This document shows positions 25,085 through 35,103 of a DNA stretch of 64,000 bases, piece after piece. The position numbers were made by a program, and so were the translations under genes. The stretch is from assembly GCA_965197575.1 (NCBI GenBank), contig OZ240214.1, positions 1,736,001 to 1,800,000 on the forward strand, written 5' to 3'. Each line of letters begins with the position of its first letter. The first letter of the stretch is position 1. The stretch comes from VXOI01 sp965197575 (GTDB lineage Bacteria > Chloroflexota > Dehalococcoidia > Lucifugimonadales > UBA3495). A model generated the notes under the pieces. It did no database searches. It was not told the origin of the DNA and saw only the letters and a list, made by a program, of their open reading frames with translations.

Positions 25085-26028
25085 CAGGCCGTCACCTGGG
25101 CTCGTCCGACGCCAATGAGCCGCTCCAGCCAGGCGGTCTCTTGGGCTGGGTAGGCGTGGGCATTGCCGTGCCCGGAGTCGGGGAACAACCAGAGTTCCTT
25201 TTCGCCGCCCAACAGCCGGTAGGCAGCGTAGCTGGTCTCCGGCGGACACACCTCGTCTTCCAGGGCGATGCCCACGACCATCGGGCACTTGATGCGAGGC
25301 GCGAAGTTCACCGCGTCGAAGTACCGCAGCGTCTCCAACATCTGCCCGGTCCGCCCAGGATAAGCCCTGCCGTAGCAGCTAAGCTCGTCGTACGGATAGC
25401 TGCGCAGCATCTTCATCGACTCAGGATAACAGCACAGGAACGGGTAGCCGGAAACGCCGCCCTTGATTTCGGGCCGGAGTCCCGTAGTTATCAGCGTAAG
25501 CCCGCCGCCCTGGCTGCTGCCGCAGGCGTAGACCCGATCCGGGTCTACTTCGGGCCGGGACAACAGGAAGTCCAGCCCGCGGGAGCAGTCCGAGATGACG
25601 CCCCTGTAGCTATAGGTGTCCCGGCTCTCGACGCCGCTGGTGAGCAGCCCCGGGTAGCCGGGATTGAACTGGGAACTGCTGGGCAGCTTGCCCCGCACCG
25701 CTACCGAAAGCACCACGACGCCCTTCCGGCCCCAGTCCCGGCGCACCGCCGGCTCGGACTTGTAGCCGGGCAGGTGCAGGATGGCTGGGAAGGGCCCGTC
25801 GCCTTGGGCCGGGACGCTGTACCACGCGAAGATTTCCAGCCCGCCCAGGCTCTGATAGGTCGCTTGGTAGACGTTAACGTCGTCATTGGAGCGCAATGGG
25901 TCCGGCGTGACTCGAGCATCCAAGGGCATATCAGCCAACTCGGCCAGGACGCCGCCCCAAAACTCGTCGAAGTCGTCCGGGCAGGTCACTTGAGTAACGA
26001 ACGATTCTAAGTCGTCATTGGTAGCCAT
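25084..26028 (-). CDS. AXE1-family acetyl esterase
   Basis: 314 residues from the ATG at 26028, with AGGAGG 8 bases upstream. Alpha/beta hydrolase related to acetyl xylan esterase/cephalosporin deacetylase: LEIFAWYSVPAQGDGPFPAILHLPG, ACGSSQGGGLTLI (nucleophile Ser), ALEDEVCPPETSYAAY (Asp), DSGHGNAHAYP (His). There is no signal peptide, so it is probably cytoplasmic and acts on small acetylated sugars or similar esters. It is translationally coupled to the downstream paralogue. Confidence 0.85.
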   Translation of the reverse strand: MATNDDLESFVTQVTCPDDFDEFWGGVLAELADMPLDARVTPDPLRSNDDVNVYQATYQSLGGLEIFAWYSVPAQGDGPFPAILHLPGYKSEPAVRRDWGRKGVVVLSVAVRGKLPSSSQFNPGYPGLLTSGVESRDTYSYRGVISDCSRGLDFLLSRPEVDPDRVYACGSSQGGGLTLITTGLRPEIKGGVSGYPFLCCYPESMKMLRSYPYDELSCYGRAYPGRTGQMLETLRYFDAVNFAPRIKCPMVVGIALEDEVCPPETSYAAYRLLGGEKELWLFPDSGHGNAHAYPAQETAWLERLIGVGRAQVTA

Positions 26029-26046
26029 AAGCATCCTCCTGGGCCA

Positions 26047-26052
26047 ATTATA
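26047..26052 (-). promoter_or_regulatory. Candidate -10 box for the esterase pair
   Basis: Consensus TATAAT on the minus strand 19 bases before the esterase start, with no convincing -35 hexamer at 16-18 bases. Weak evidence. Confidence 0.35.
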
Positions 26053-26105
26053 CACTTGATATACTCAAGGGCGGCAGTTGGCAGCCGGATTGGGGGAGAT
26101 TTCCG

Positions 26106-26414
26106 GTGTATGTACCCGATCATTGCATCGACTACCGTGGGCGGAGAATCGAGTTTCCAAACTCGGCCCTACGGCACATCTTACGCCGGCACCCCGACAT
26201 GTTTCCCTTTCTTCCTCGTGTCTGCGAGGTCTTGTCCGGTCCAGACGTTGTGCTCACGAGGCCCGCTGCCAATACTCACATCTATGCCAAGCTGGGCATC
26301 CACGCCGACGATTACTTCGTAGTGTATGTCAGGTATAATCATGCCGGGCGGGCTATCACTACCGCCTATCCCACAAGGTTTCTGCCACCCGGACTATTCC
26401 GCATCTATCCATGA
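26106..26414 (+). CDS. Putative toxin, PBECR/RelE-like RNase fold
   Basis: 102 residues from a GTG start. The pattern of a buried strand (CIDYRGRRIEFP), a helix with HILRRHPDMF, PDVVLTRP, then YAKLGIHADDYFVVYVRYNH and ITTAYPTRF, resembles the small nuclease family found in phage polymorphic toxins and toxin-antitoxin loci. The His/Arg/Tyr-rich positions could be catalytic. The partner gene 10 bases downstream has a DUF2283 domain, a frequent antitoxin type. Assignment is by motif appearance only. Confidence 0.5.
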   Translation: MYVPDHCIDYRGRRIEFPNSALRHILRRHPDMFPFLPRVCEVLSGPDVVLTRPAANTHIYAKLGIHADDYFVVYVRYNHAGRAITTAYPTRFLPPGLFRIYP

Positions 26415-26424
26415 TGAATGAAAT

Positions 26425-26856
26425 ATGGCCAGAGAGGGCACGCGAATCGAGGCGAATGAAATAATCGCCGCCAACAATGACCTCTTCGGGGAAATTGAGC
26501 GGCGCGGCATCGACCTCCTCTACGATGAAGTGTTAGACACCCTGTTCGTCGAAATCGGAGGGCCGAGAAAGGCCCTAAACGTCCACGTGGACGAAGATAT
26601 CATGCTCAGGGTAGACCCCATCACCATGGAAGTTGTCGGGGGAGAGATTGTTCTATACTCGTACTTCAGGAAGCGCCGTCAGGAACTGGCCGATTCCATC
26701 GAGAAGTTGGGAGTCCGTAAAGATTGTAAGGTCTCCGCACAGAAGCCTCCTGAAGAGGGCAAGAAGATTGGCGAATTGCTCCAGGACTGGATAGCACTAT
26801 ATCAGCGTAATGAGCCCGCGATGTGGAATGGCTGGTTGGAACAACGCTCGCCATAG
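26425..26856 (+). CDS. DUF2283-domain protein, putative antitoxin
   Basis: 143 residues. The centre (LLYDEVLDTLFVEIGG, then NVHVDEDIMLRVDPITMEVVGGEI) is a DUF2283 beta-rich domain, commonly paired with small RNase toxins. The C-terminal half is charged and helical (RKRRQELADSIEKL). It follows the toxin-like gene with a 10-base gap and runs 34 bases into plsY, so the cassette seems to have landed against the plsY start. Confidence 0.6.
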   Translation: MAREGTRIEANEIIAANNDLFGEIERRGIDLLYDEVLDTLFVEIGGPRKALNVHVDEDIMLRVDPITMEVVGGEIVLYSYFRKRRQELADSIEKLGVRKDCKVSAQKPPEEGKKIGELLQDWIALYQRNEPAMWNGWLEQRSP

Positions 26857-27443
26857 CTGCCTACCTGCTGGGGTCGTTCCCCACCGCCTACCTGCTGGTG
26901 CGCTGGCGGCGGGGCGTGGACATCCGCCAACTGGGGTCCGGCAACGTGGGCGCTCTCAACACCTACGAGCAGTTGGGGCCTTGGGGCGCGGCTTTGGTTC
27001 TGGCGACCGACGCCGCCAAGGGGGTGCTGGCCGTGGCCGTTCCCTGGCTGGTGGGCGCCGCCGACTGGGTCATTTTCGCCACCACGCCGCTGGTCATCGC
27101 CGGGCATAACTGGCCGGTGTTTCTGGGCTTTCGAGGCGGCAAGGGCGCAGCCACGGTGGTCGGCATATCCTTCATCATGGTTCCGGCGCTGACCGCTATC
27201 AGCGCCGTTCCCTGCATCCTGGTTATCGCGCTGCGGCGCAACGTCGTGGCTGGCATCACTGCCGGATTCGTGACCGTGAACGCGCTGTTGCTGGTGACCG
27301 GCCAGCACCCCGAAAACATCGCCCTTTGCTACTTCCTGACCATCCTTGTAGCCGCTTCCTATTGGGCCGGCAAGAGGAGGCGCATCCTGGCATCGGTGCG
27401 CTCCGGCGACTGGCGCAGGTTGCTGTCCGATATGCTGGGCTAG
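26823..27443 (+). CDS. plsY: Acyl-phosphate glycerol-3-phosphate acyltransferase
   Basis: 206 residues, GTG start overlapping the upstream gene by 34 bases. Membrane enzyme making lysophosphatidate from acyl-phosphate. Motif 1 LLGSFPTAYLLVRW, then IRQLGSGNVGALNTYEQLG, motif 2 AGHNWPVFLGFRGGKGAATVVG and a C-terminal hydrophobic region with about five membrane helices. The Asn-Thr-Tyr in place of the usual NVGATNV is a mild variation. No ribosome binding site is evident at the GTG, consistent with coupling. Confidence 0.92.
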   Translation: MEWLVGTTLAIAAYLLGSFPTAYLLVRWRRGVDIRQLGSGNVGALNTYEQLGPWGAALVLATDAAKGVLAVAVPWLVGAADWVIFATTPLVIAGHNWPVFLGFRGGKGAATVVGISFIMVPALTAISAVPCILVIALRRNVVAGITAGFVTVNALLLVTGQHPENIALCYFLTILVAASYWAGKRRRILASVRSGDWRRLLSDMLG

Positions 27444-27523
27444 AATCGGCTACGGCGCAGACATCAATTCAGGATATAATGGGAGCGTCCCATATATCCT
27501 GCCCAGCGTATGAGAAAAGCGAA

Positions 27524-29281
27524 ATGCTAGACCACGGAACCATCGAGACCGGAAGCGTCGACGACGCCCAAGCCCACCGCCACCGGATGCGCCATTCCGC
27601 CGCCCACGTCATGGCCGACGCCGTACTCAAGCTGTTCCCCGAGGCCAAGATGGGCATCGGCCCCCCCACTCAGGACGGCTTTTACTATGACTTTGACGTC
27701 TCCAGACCGTTCACCCCGGAGGACCTGGAGAGCATCGAGGCGCTGATGAAAGTGAGCGTCTCCGGCGGCTTCCCCTTCCAACGGGAGGAGTTGGACCGTC
27801 GCGCGGCCCTGGAACTGTTCGCCGATCAGCCCTACAAACTGGAGCTGATCGAAGGCTTGGACGAGGCTGAGACTATCTCGATCTACCGGCACAACGGCTT
27901 CGTGGACCTGTGCCAAGGGCCCCACGTCGAAACCACGGCGCAAATCCCCGCGCTCAAGCTGCTCAGCGTCGCCGGCGCCTACTGGCGGGGCGACGAGCGC
28001 CGCCCCATGCTCCAGCGCATCTACGGCACCGCCTTCGAGTCGGAGTCCGATCTCGAAGACCACCTGGCCCGGCTGGAGGAGGCCGAGCGCCGCGACCACC
28101 GCACTTTGGGACGCCAGTTGGGCCTGTATTCCATGCAAGACGAGGTCGGGCCTGGGCTGGTGGTCTGGCACCCCAAGGGCGGCCGGGTGCGCTCGATCAT
28201 CGAGGACTACTGGAAGGACCTGCACTTCCGCCGCGGCTACGGCATGGTTTATTCCCCCCACATCGGACGGGCCCAACTCTGGCAGACCAGCGGGCACCTG
28301 GACTTCTACCGGGAAAGCATGTACACCGCCGTGGAAGTGGACGAGCAGGAGTATTTCCTGAAGCCGATGAACTGCCCCTTCCACATCACCATCTACCGCT
28401 CGGCCCTGCGCAGCTACCGGGAACTTCCCCTGCGTTTCGCCGAGTTGGGCACCGTTTACCGCTACGAACGCAGCGGCGCGTTGCACGGACTGATGCGAGT
28501 GCGCGGCTTCACTCAGGACGACGCCCACATCTTCTGTCGCCAAGAGCAGGTGGAGGAGGAGATCGGCGGCGTGCTGGAGTTGACCTTCGAGCTGCTGGAA
28601 GCCTTTGGTTTCTCTGACTACAGCATCGCCCTATCCACCCGGCCGGAGAAGTACGTCGGCGAACCGGAAATCTGGGAACACGCCACCAATTCTTTGAGAA
28701 ACGCCCTCGACCAGCGAGGACTCCCGTTCACCATGGACGACGGCGGCGGCGCGTTTTACGGCCCCAAGATCGACATCAACATCACCGACGCCCTCGGGCG
28801 GGCCTGGCAATGCACCACGGTCCAGTTCGACTTCAACCTCCCGGAGCGGTTCGACCTGACCTACCAGGACGAACACGGCGGACGCAGCCGCCCCTACATG
28901 GTCCACCGGGCCATTCTCGGCTCCATGGAACGGTTCCTGGGCGTGCTCATCGAGCACTACGGCGGCGCGTTCCCGGCGTGGCTGGCCCCGGTGCAGGCCG
29001 TGGTCATACCTATAGCCGACCGCCATGCGGAGTACGCTCAGAGCGTGCTGGCGGAACTGGCGGCCGCCGGGTTCCGGGCCGAAGTCGACAGCCGCAACGA
29101 GCGCATGAACCAGAAAATCCGCACCGCCCAACTCCAGAAGGTCCCCTACATGCTGGTAGTAGGCGACCGCGAGGCCGAAGCGGGAGCCGTAGCCGTCCGC
29201 AGCCGCGACGCCGGCGACCTGGGCGCCATGCCGTTGGCGGAGTTCGTGGAACGGTTGGCAGCGGAGACAGAACAGGGATGA
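27524..29281 (+). CDS. thrS: Threonyl-tRNA synthetase without TGS domain
   Basis: 585 residues from the ATG at 27524; an ATG 45 bases upstream is an alternative. It begins directly at the editing domain (RHSAAHVMADAV with HxxxH, and DLCQGPHV). The class II core follows: FLKPMNCPFHITIY (zinc Cys), YERSGALHGLMRVRGFTQDDAH (motif 2), MVHRAILGSMERFLGVLIEHYGG (motif 3). The C-terminal anticodon domain ends AGDLGAMPLAEFVERL. No N-terminal TGS domain is present. Its stop overlaps an old hicB ATG. No T-box leader was recognised. Confidence 0.96.
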   Translation: MLDHGTIETGSVDDAQAHRHRMRHSAAHVMADAVLKLFPEAKMGIGPPTQDGFYYDFDVSRPFTPEDLESIEALMKVSVSGGFPFQREELDRRAALELFADQPYKLELIEGLDEAETISIYRHNGFVDLCQGPHVETTAQIPALKLLSVAGAYWRGDERRPMLQRIYGTAFESESDLEDHLARLEEAERRDHRTLGRQLGLYSMQDEVGPGLVVWHPKGGRVRSIIEDYWKDLHFRRGYGMVYSPHIGRAQLWQTSGHLDFYRESMYTAVEVDEQEYFLKPMNCPFHITIYRSALRSYRELPLRFAELGTVYRYERSGALHGLMRVRGFTQDDAHIFCRQEQVEEEIGGVLELTFELLEAFGFSDYSIALSTRPEKYVGEPEIWEHATNSLRNALDQRGLPFTMDDGGGAFYGPKIDINITDALGRAWQCTTVQFDFNLPERFDLTYQDEHGGRSRPYMVHRAILGSMERFLGVLIEHYGGAFPAWLAPVQAVVIPIADRHAEYAQSVLAELAAAGFRAEVDSRNERMNQKIRTAQLQKVPYMLVVGDREAEAGAVAVRSRDAGDLGAMPLAEFVERLAAETEQG

Positions 29282-29730
29282 GAATCAAGAGCACCTACGT
29301 CTTTGCCGTAGAATTAGAGCAGGAAGAAGATGAGGTGTGGAGCGAAGGCATTCCCGCAGTCCCCATCTGCGCCGCATCGGGAGACAACAAAGGAAGAAGC
29401 CTTGGAAGCCCTGCGAGACCTCACGCACGCATATTTTGAGGTGTTGATACAACACGACTCTTTGCCGGAAGGCATTGAGCCCTAAGAAGTCATCCCCGGC
29501 AACGGGGTCACACTTGACCCGGAAATCGTCACCAGCGAAATCTGAGAGCAGTGGGGAGACTGGTACATGCCCTTCGCAACACGCCGGTGCGGGAAATCTG
29601 AGCGCCCTGGAGCGAGACAGCTTCATAATAGCCTGAAACACTAGAACCGGCGGACATATCTACAAGCATCCGGACGGAAGAAACACCCTCTACTCGCTAT
29701 CATGCAGTGGAGATGCAATGGTGGTCTGAG
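29278..29730 (+). pseudogene. Decayed hicB-hicA locus
   Basis: Starts at an ATG overlapping the thrS stop: MRIKSTYVFAVELEQEEDEV is a HicB N-terminus, then a frameshift, then KEEALEALRDLTHAYFEVL and a stop. From about 29566 follows a HicA relic (LRNTPVREI, SALERDSF, GGHIYKHPDG in shifting frames with several stops). It aligns closely with the intact pair at 30990-31510, including CTGG-GCGAGAC stretches. Non-functional. Confidence 0.85.
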
Positions 29731-29812
29731 GCTGGAAGCTTTGGTAGCCGGCACGAGGCACCAAGGCTTATCTTGGAAGTAGATTGGAACACCGAAACCC
29801 GCTTTCTTGTAG

Positions 29813-29938
29813 ACTAGTACCGTTTCCAGTTAGATTTATTGATACTGGAAGGCTGCCTCTAACTCTGGATTCCTGCTTGCGCGGGAATGATTAACAGATA
29901 TCCGATATAAGGCATATTCAAGTGGAAACGGTACTAGT
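29813..29938. mobile_element. Small palindromic element with IS630-like ends
   Basis: ACTAGTACCGTTTCCA (29813-29828) is exactly complementary to 29923-29938. A central hairpin (ATTCCTGCTTGCGCGGGAAT) is present. The ends share CTAGTACCG with the terminal repeat of the IS630 element at 42774-43981, including the TA target, so this is probably a MITE moved by that transposase type. The rest of 29731-30055 holds no gene. Confidence 0.75.
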
Positions 29939-29995
29939 AAAAACAGTGGCGGTCCGCGACGAATCGAGATCGTAATTGTTGTTCTTCTTCACAAT

Positions 29996-30039
29996 TAAGC
30001 TGCGAGAGACCATCCGATAAGCTGCGAGAGACCATCCGA
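29996..30039. repeat. 22-bp perfect tandem duplication
   Basis: TAAGCTGCGAGAGACCATCC plus GA occurs twice back-to-back, just upstream of the repeat-protein gene at 30056. Possibly a regulatory repeat or recent slippage. Confidence 0.85.
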
Positions 30040-30055
30040 GCCGAAGAGTATTCAC

Positions 30056-30844
30056 ATGAAATCGGACGTAAGAGATTTTCTGAGCCACTTTGAGCCTAGG
30101 AACCTAGTTCAAAGAGGCATCCTATACCGTCACCCGGAATATAACTATCGCCTCACGGGTCGTAGTGTCCGTCCATTGATACAGTTAATGAAAGACTTTC
30201 GGATAACCTGTCTCGAAGCTACGAACTTTGGGTGGTTTCTAACGTCTGATGGGAGATTCTGCAACCCTCACTCTAATGAATCTTGTAAGCGCGGCCGTAT
30301 TGATGCATTAAAACATTTGACCAACGTCATCAACGGACAAAACAAGTCCATCAACCCCTATTTCAAAGACATCCGCAGCAAGATAGATAATATCTACGGT
30401 GAGGCTACCCCTCATAATTCGATGGAGATCACACTTTTCCTTAAGCGATTTACGGTTGATGAATTGGTCAGTCGCGGGGTCTTGACCCGAGACCGCAACG
30501 CCAAAACCGCTTTGACGGGGAAAAACTTAACGGCTTTGATAGCGTTGATGCGAGAAATGGGGGTCAGCTATGTGTGGAGCACGGGCCGAAGATGGCACCT
30601 CACAACCGGATACGAATTCCACAACTCTTGGTCCGAAGAGAAGAAGGGTGGAGACGCTCGACAGTTGTCTGACCCAGCCAACGTATTCCGCGGGCAAAAC
30701 CGTTTCATTAATCCTTATTGTTCTAATAGCTACAATCGGCGGAGTTCGAAGCCTCTCAGATTCGAGGGTCTCGTGGGTGGCAGAGCCAACACAGGCGGTA
30801 AGCGCATGCGGCCAGCCCCCGGTCGGAGATCCGGACTCCCGTAA
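30056..30844 (+). CDS. Unrecognised protein made of two tandem GQN-INPY repeats
   Basis: 262 residues, no family recognised. The sequence repeats itself: residues about 7-107 (LVQRGILYR, LTGRSVRPLIQLMKDF, GWFLTSDGRFCN, NVINGQNKSINPYF) and 125-225 (LVSRGVLTRD, LTGKNLTALIALMREM, RWHLTTGYEFHN, NVFRGQNRFINPYC). The shared core is a winged-helix-like stretch, then a Trp-Leu-Thr strand and GQN-x2-INPY. The last 35 residues (GGRANTGGKRMRP...) are basic and may be read-through into flanking DNA. Base composition is visibly more AT-rich than the neighbours, suggesting recent acquisition. It lies between a dead and a live hicBA locus. Confidence 0.65.
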   Translation: MKSDVRDFLSHFEPRNLVQRGILYRHPEYNYRLTGRSVRPLIQLMKDFRITCLEATNFGWFLTSDGRFCNPHSNESCKRGRIDALKHLTNVINGQNKSINPYFKDIRSKIDNIYGEATPHNSMEITLFLKRFTVDELVSRGVLTRDRNAKTALTGKNLTALIALMREMGVSYVWSTGRRWHLTTGYEFHNSWSEEKKGGDARQLSDPANVFRGQNRFINPYCSNSYNRRSSKPLRFEGLVGGRANTGGKRMRPAPGRRSGLP

Positions 30845-30872
30845 TTGAACCCTTGGTTGATTTACGACAGGC

Positions 30873-30993
30873 GTGCGGGTGGTAGGGACCGCGAGCAGGA
30901 GTCCGGCGCAGCCGCCGCCACGACGGCGGCGACCTCAGGGCAATGGCGGTGGATGAGTTCCTAGACCGCCTAGGAAAGGAGACATCGGCATGA
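30873..30993 (+). pseudogene. Duplicate 3' end of thrS
   Basis: The frame ending at 30993 reads SRRHDGGDLRAMAVDEFLDR then LGKETSA and stop, matching the ThrS C-terminus (RSRDAGDLGAMPLAEFVERL then AAETEQG) at 29180-29281. The stop overlaps the hicB ATG (GCATGA), just as the true thrS stop overlaps the dead hicB. About 45 residues survive, with a frameshift near 30900. Confidence 0.8.
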
Positions 30994-31250
30994 CAACCTA
31001 CGTTTTCGAAGTGGAAATCGAACAGGACGATGATGGCCGCTGGGGAGCCGAAATTCCGCTGCTCCCCGGCTGCAATGCTTGGGGCTACACCAGGGAGCAA
31101 GCCTTGGCGGCGCTGAGGGATACCGCTCAGGCTTTCGTGGAAGTCATGCTGGAAGACGGCGATACACTGCCGACAGAGGCCCAAGATCGAGTGGTCCAGT
31201 CATCAGGCAGTACCCCGTCAGTTGCGGACCTGGTAACCGTAACCCTGTGA
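30990..31250 (+). CDS. hicB: HicB-family antitoxin
   Basis: 86 residues: TYVFEVEIEQDDDGRWGAEIPLLPGC, then GYTREQALAALRDTAQAFVEVML, the RNase-H-like HicB fold. There is no obvious DNA-binding extension; the short C-terminus SVADLVTVTL may be a minimal one. It neutralises the HicA RNase encoded immediately downstream with a GTGA overlap. AAAGGAGAC lies before the ATG. Confidence 0.88.
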   Translation: MTTYVFEVEIEQDDDGRWGAEIPLLPGCNAWGYTREQALAALRDTAQAFVEVMLEDGDTLPTEAQDRVVQSSGSTPSVADLVTVTL

Positions 31251-31510
31251 GCGACTCCGGCAGGAGCCGTACAGTCTACCTGCTGCGTAACACGCCTGTC
31301 AGGGAGTTGATGAGCGCACTGGAACGAGACGGTTTCAGCCTACGTCGCACTACCCGAACGGGCGGACATATCTATGTTCATCCCGACAATAGGCGGACCA
31401 GCATACATTACCATCGGGGAAGCGACACCCTCGATCGAAAGACTCTCAACAGCGTACTCAGCGCCACCCAATGGACCGAAGACGACCTGCGGCGGCTGGG
31501 ACTGCTCTAG
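31247..31510 (+). CDS. hicA: HicA-family mRNA interferase toxin
   Basis: 87 residues from a GTG overlapping the hicB stop. VYLLRNTPVRELMSALERDGF and TRTGGHIYVHPDNRRTSIHYH match the small double-stranded-RNA-binding-like HicA fold with its catalytic His, and LDRKTLNSVLSATQWTEDDL is the C-terminal helix. Cleaves mRNA when HicB is lost. The frame is fully intact, unlike the relic at 29278. Confidence 0.85.
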   Translation: MSDSGRSRTVYLLRNTPVRELMSALERDGFSLRRTTRTGGHIYVHPDNRRTSIHYHRGSDTLDRKTLNSVLSATQWTEDDLRRLGLL

Positions 31511-31533
31511 CTTGCCCGAAGGATGTAACGCTC

Positions 31534-33576
<2,043 letters not shown>

Positions 33577-33596
33577 CGCCGGACAATAGCGGCGAA

Positions 33597-34994
33597 TCAG
33601 GCGGACGGACGCAACAGCCCGGCCGCCGCCACCGTCTCCCGGTTCACGGTATCGGGCAGACGGTAGCGGTGCCACAGCACGATGCCCAGCAGGGCCAGAA
33701 CTCCCGCCAGCACCGGAGCCAGCCGGATGCCCAGCGGGTTCTCCGTCGTGTCTCCCAGCAGCAGCATCAGGCTCAGCAGGAACGGGGGCAAGGCGTAGGT
33801 CACTTTCTCGAAGAAGTTCTGGGTTGCGTAGAACATCGCCTCTCGGCGTTCGCCGGTCAGCAGGGCGTCGTAGTCGGCGATGTCGGCGGTTATCGCCTTG
33901 GGCAGCATAAACACGGCCGACATGGGCAGCCCGGCGATGAACAGCAGGATAACGCCTTGCAGCAGCAGCCCGTTCCCCGAAATCAAGCCCACCAGTCCCG
34001 ATAGCGGGAAGACCGCGCCGCTGGCAACAAGGCAAATGCCATACACCCGCCGCTTGCTCACCCCGCGCCGACAGAGCAGAAACCAGAACACAATGCCGCT
34101 GATAACCGCGCCGCCGATTACTACGGCGGAAATCAGGCTGGTCACCGTGCCTTCTTTCTCCTCTCCCAGCAGTTCCGAGGCGAAAAAGGGGATCCAGCCT
34201 TGCAGGATGCCTACGCCGGTGGTGAACATGAAGAAGGTCGGCAGGTAATAAACAAACTGCGAGTTGCTCAACGTGCCGCGCATGCCCCGGAAGAACGACA
34301 CACGGGCCGGGACCGTAAGCCGCGGGGCGTGCCTCCAGACCGCCGCCAGGGACATATAACGGAAAGTCACTCCCAGCACGGCCAGAATGGCGGCCATCAC
34401 CTCGAAACCCAGTGCATCCACAATGGGTCCGCCCCCAATCAAGCCTACGCCGGCGCCAATAATGGCGAACAGGAAAATGATGCCCACCAGGTTCATCCGG
34501 TCGGCGGCCGTGGTCGTAACTTCCGGCACCAGCGCCTCCAACGCGCCGCTGGACATAGTCGCCGCCGTAAAGAAGAGCTCCAGCATTATCACGAAGTACA
34601 GCGCGTTCCACCAACTGGCCTCCTCTGTTGGCAGGAACCAGACGAGGGCGGCAAACAGCGCGTAAAAGGGCGTGCTGAACAGGATAAAGGGAATGCGCCT
34701 TCCCCAACGGCTGTGGGTGCGGTCGCTCCACCAGCCGATGATCGGATCGGTAAAGGCGTCGATAAACCTGCCGGCAAAAATCAGGGACCCGGCCAGCACC
34801 CGTGCGTCTACGTTCAACCCCCACAGCGATACGTCGGGAACCCTGGTAATTCCATCCATCGCCGGGGGGGCCAGGAAAAAAAGGACCCACGTTTGCCGGA
34901 AGTACTGGATAGCCTGCAGCCCGATGTGGTCGGAGGCGAAGAACAGCTTGTTGACAAACGGCAGCTGCACCGGCGGTTGGGGGGTATAAGCCAC
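33597..34994 (-). CDS. GPH-family sugar/cation symporter (MFS)
   Basis: 465 residues with about 12 membrane segments. FTDPIIGWWSDRTHSRWGRRIPFIL is the signature loop of glycoside-pentoside-hexuronide symporters of the MelB type, and AFMLPKAITADIADYDALLTGERREAMFYA-like residues near 345-375 form the second conserved cytoplasmic region. Probably imports a sugar or glycoside with Na+ or H+; the substrate is unknown. Convergent with the DUF255 gene. Confidence 0.88.
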   Translation of the reverse strand: MAYTPQPPVQLPFVNKLFFASDHIGLQAIQYFRQTWVLFFLAPPAMDGITRVPDVSLWGLNVDARVLAGSLIFAGRFIDAFTDPIIGWWSDRTHSRWGRRIPFILFSTPFYALFAALVWFLPTEEASWWNALYFVIMLELFFTAATMSSGALEALVPEVTTTAADRMNLVGIIFLFAIIGAGVGLIGGGPIVDALGFEVMAAILAVLGVTFRYMSLAAVWRHAPRLTVPARVSFFRGMRGTLSNSQFVYYLPTFFMFTTGVGILQGWIPFFASELLGEEKEGTVTSLISAVVIGGAVISGIVFWFLLCRRGVSKRRVYGICLVASGAVFPLSGLVGLISGNGLLLQGVILLFIAGLPMSAVFMLPKAITADIADYDALLTGERREAMFYATQNFFEKVTYALPPFLLSLMLLLGDTTENPLGIRLAPVLAGVLALLGIVLWHRYRLPDTVNRETVAAAGLLRPSA

Positions 34995-35103
34995 TCAGCA
35001 CTCCTGATAGGATGCGGGATAGAGTTGCTCTGACACGCAATGTACCACATTCCCAATGTCCCCTCTCCCCGTGGGAGAAGGCTAGAACCAGAGTTGCCCG
35101 CCG

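Noticed and set aside
27444..27523. T-box leader before thrS
   Set aside because: Too short and no T-box consensus or terminator hairpin is visible.
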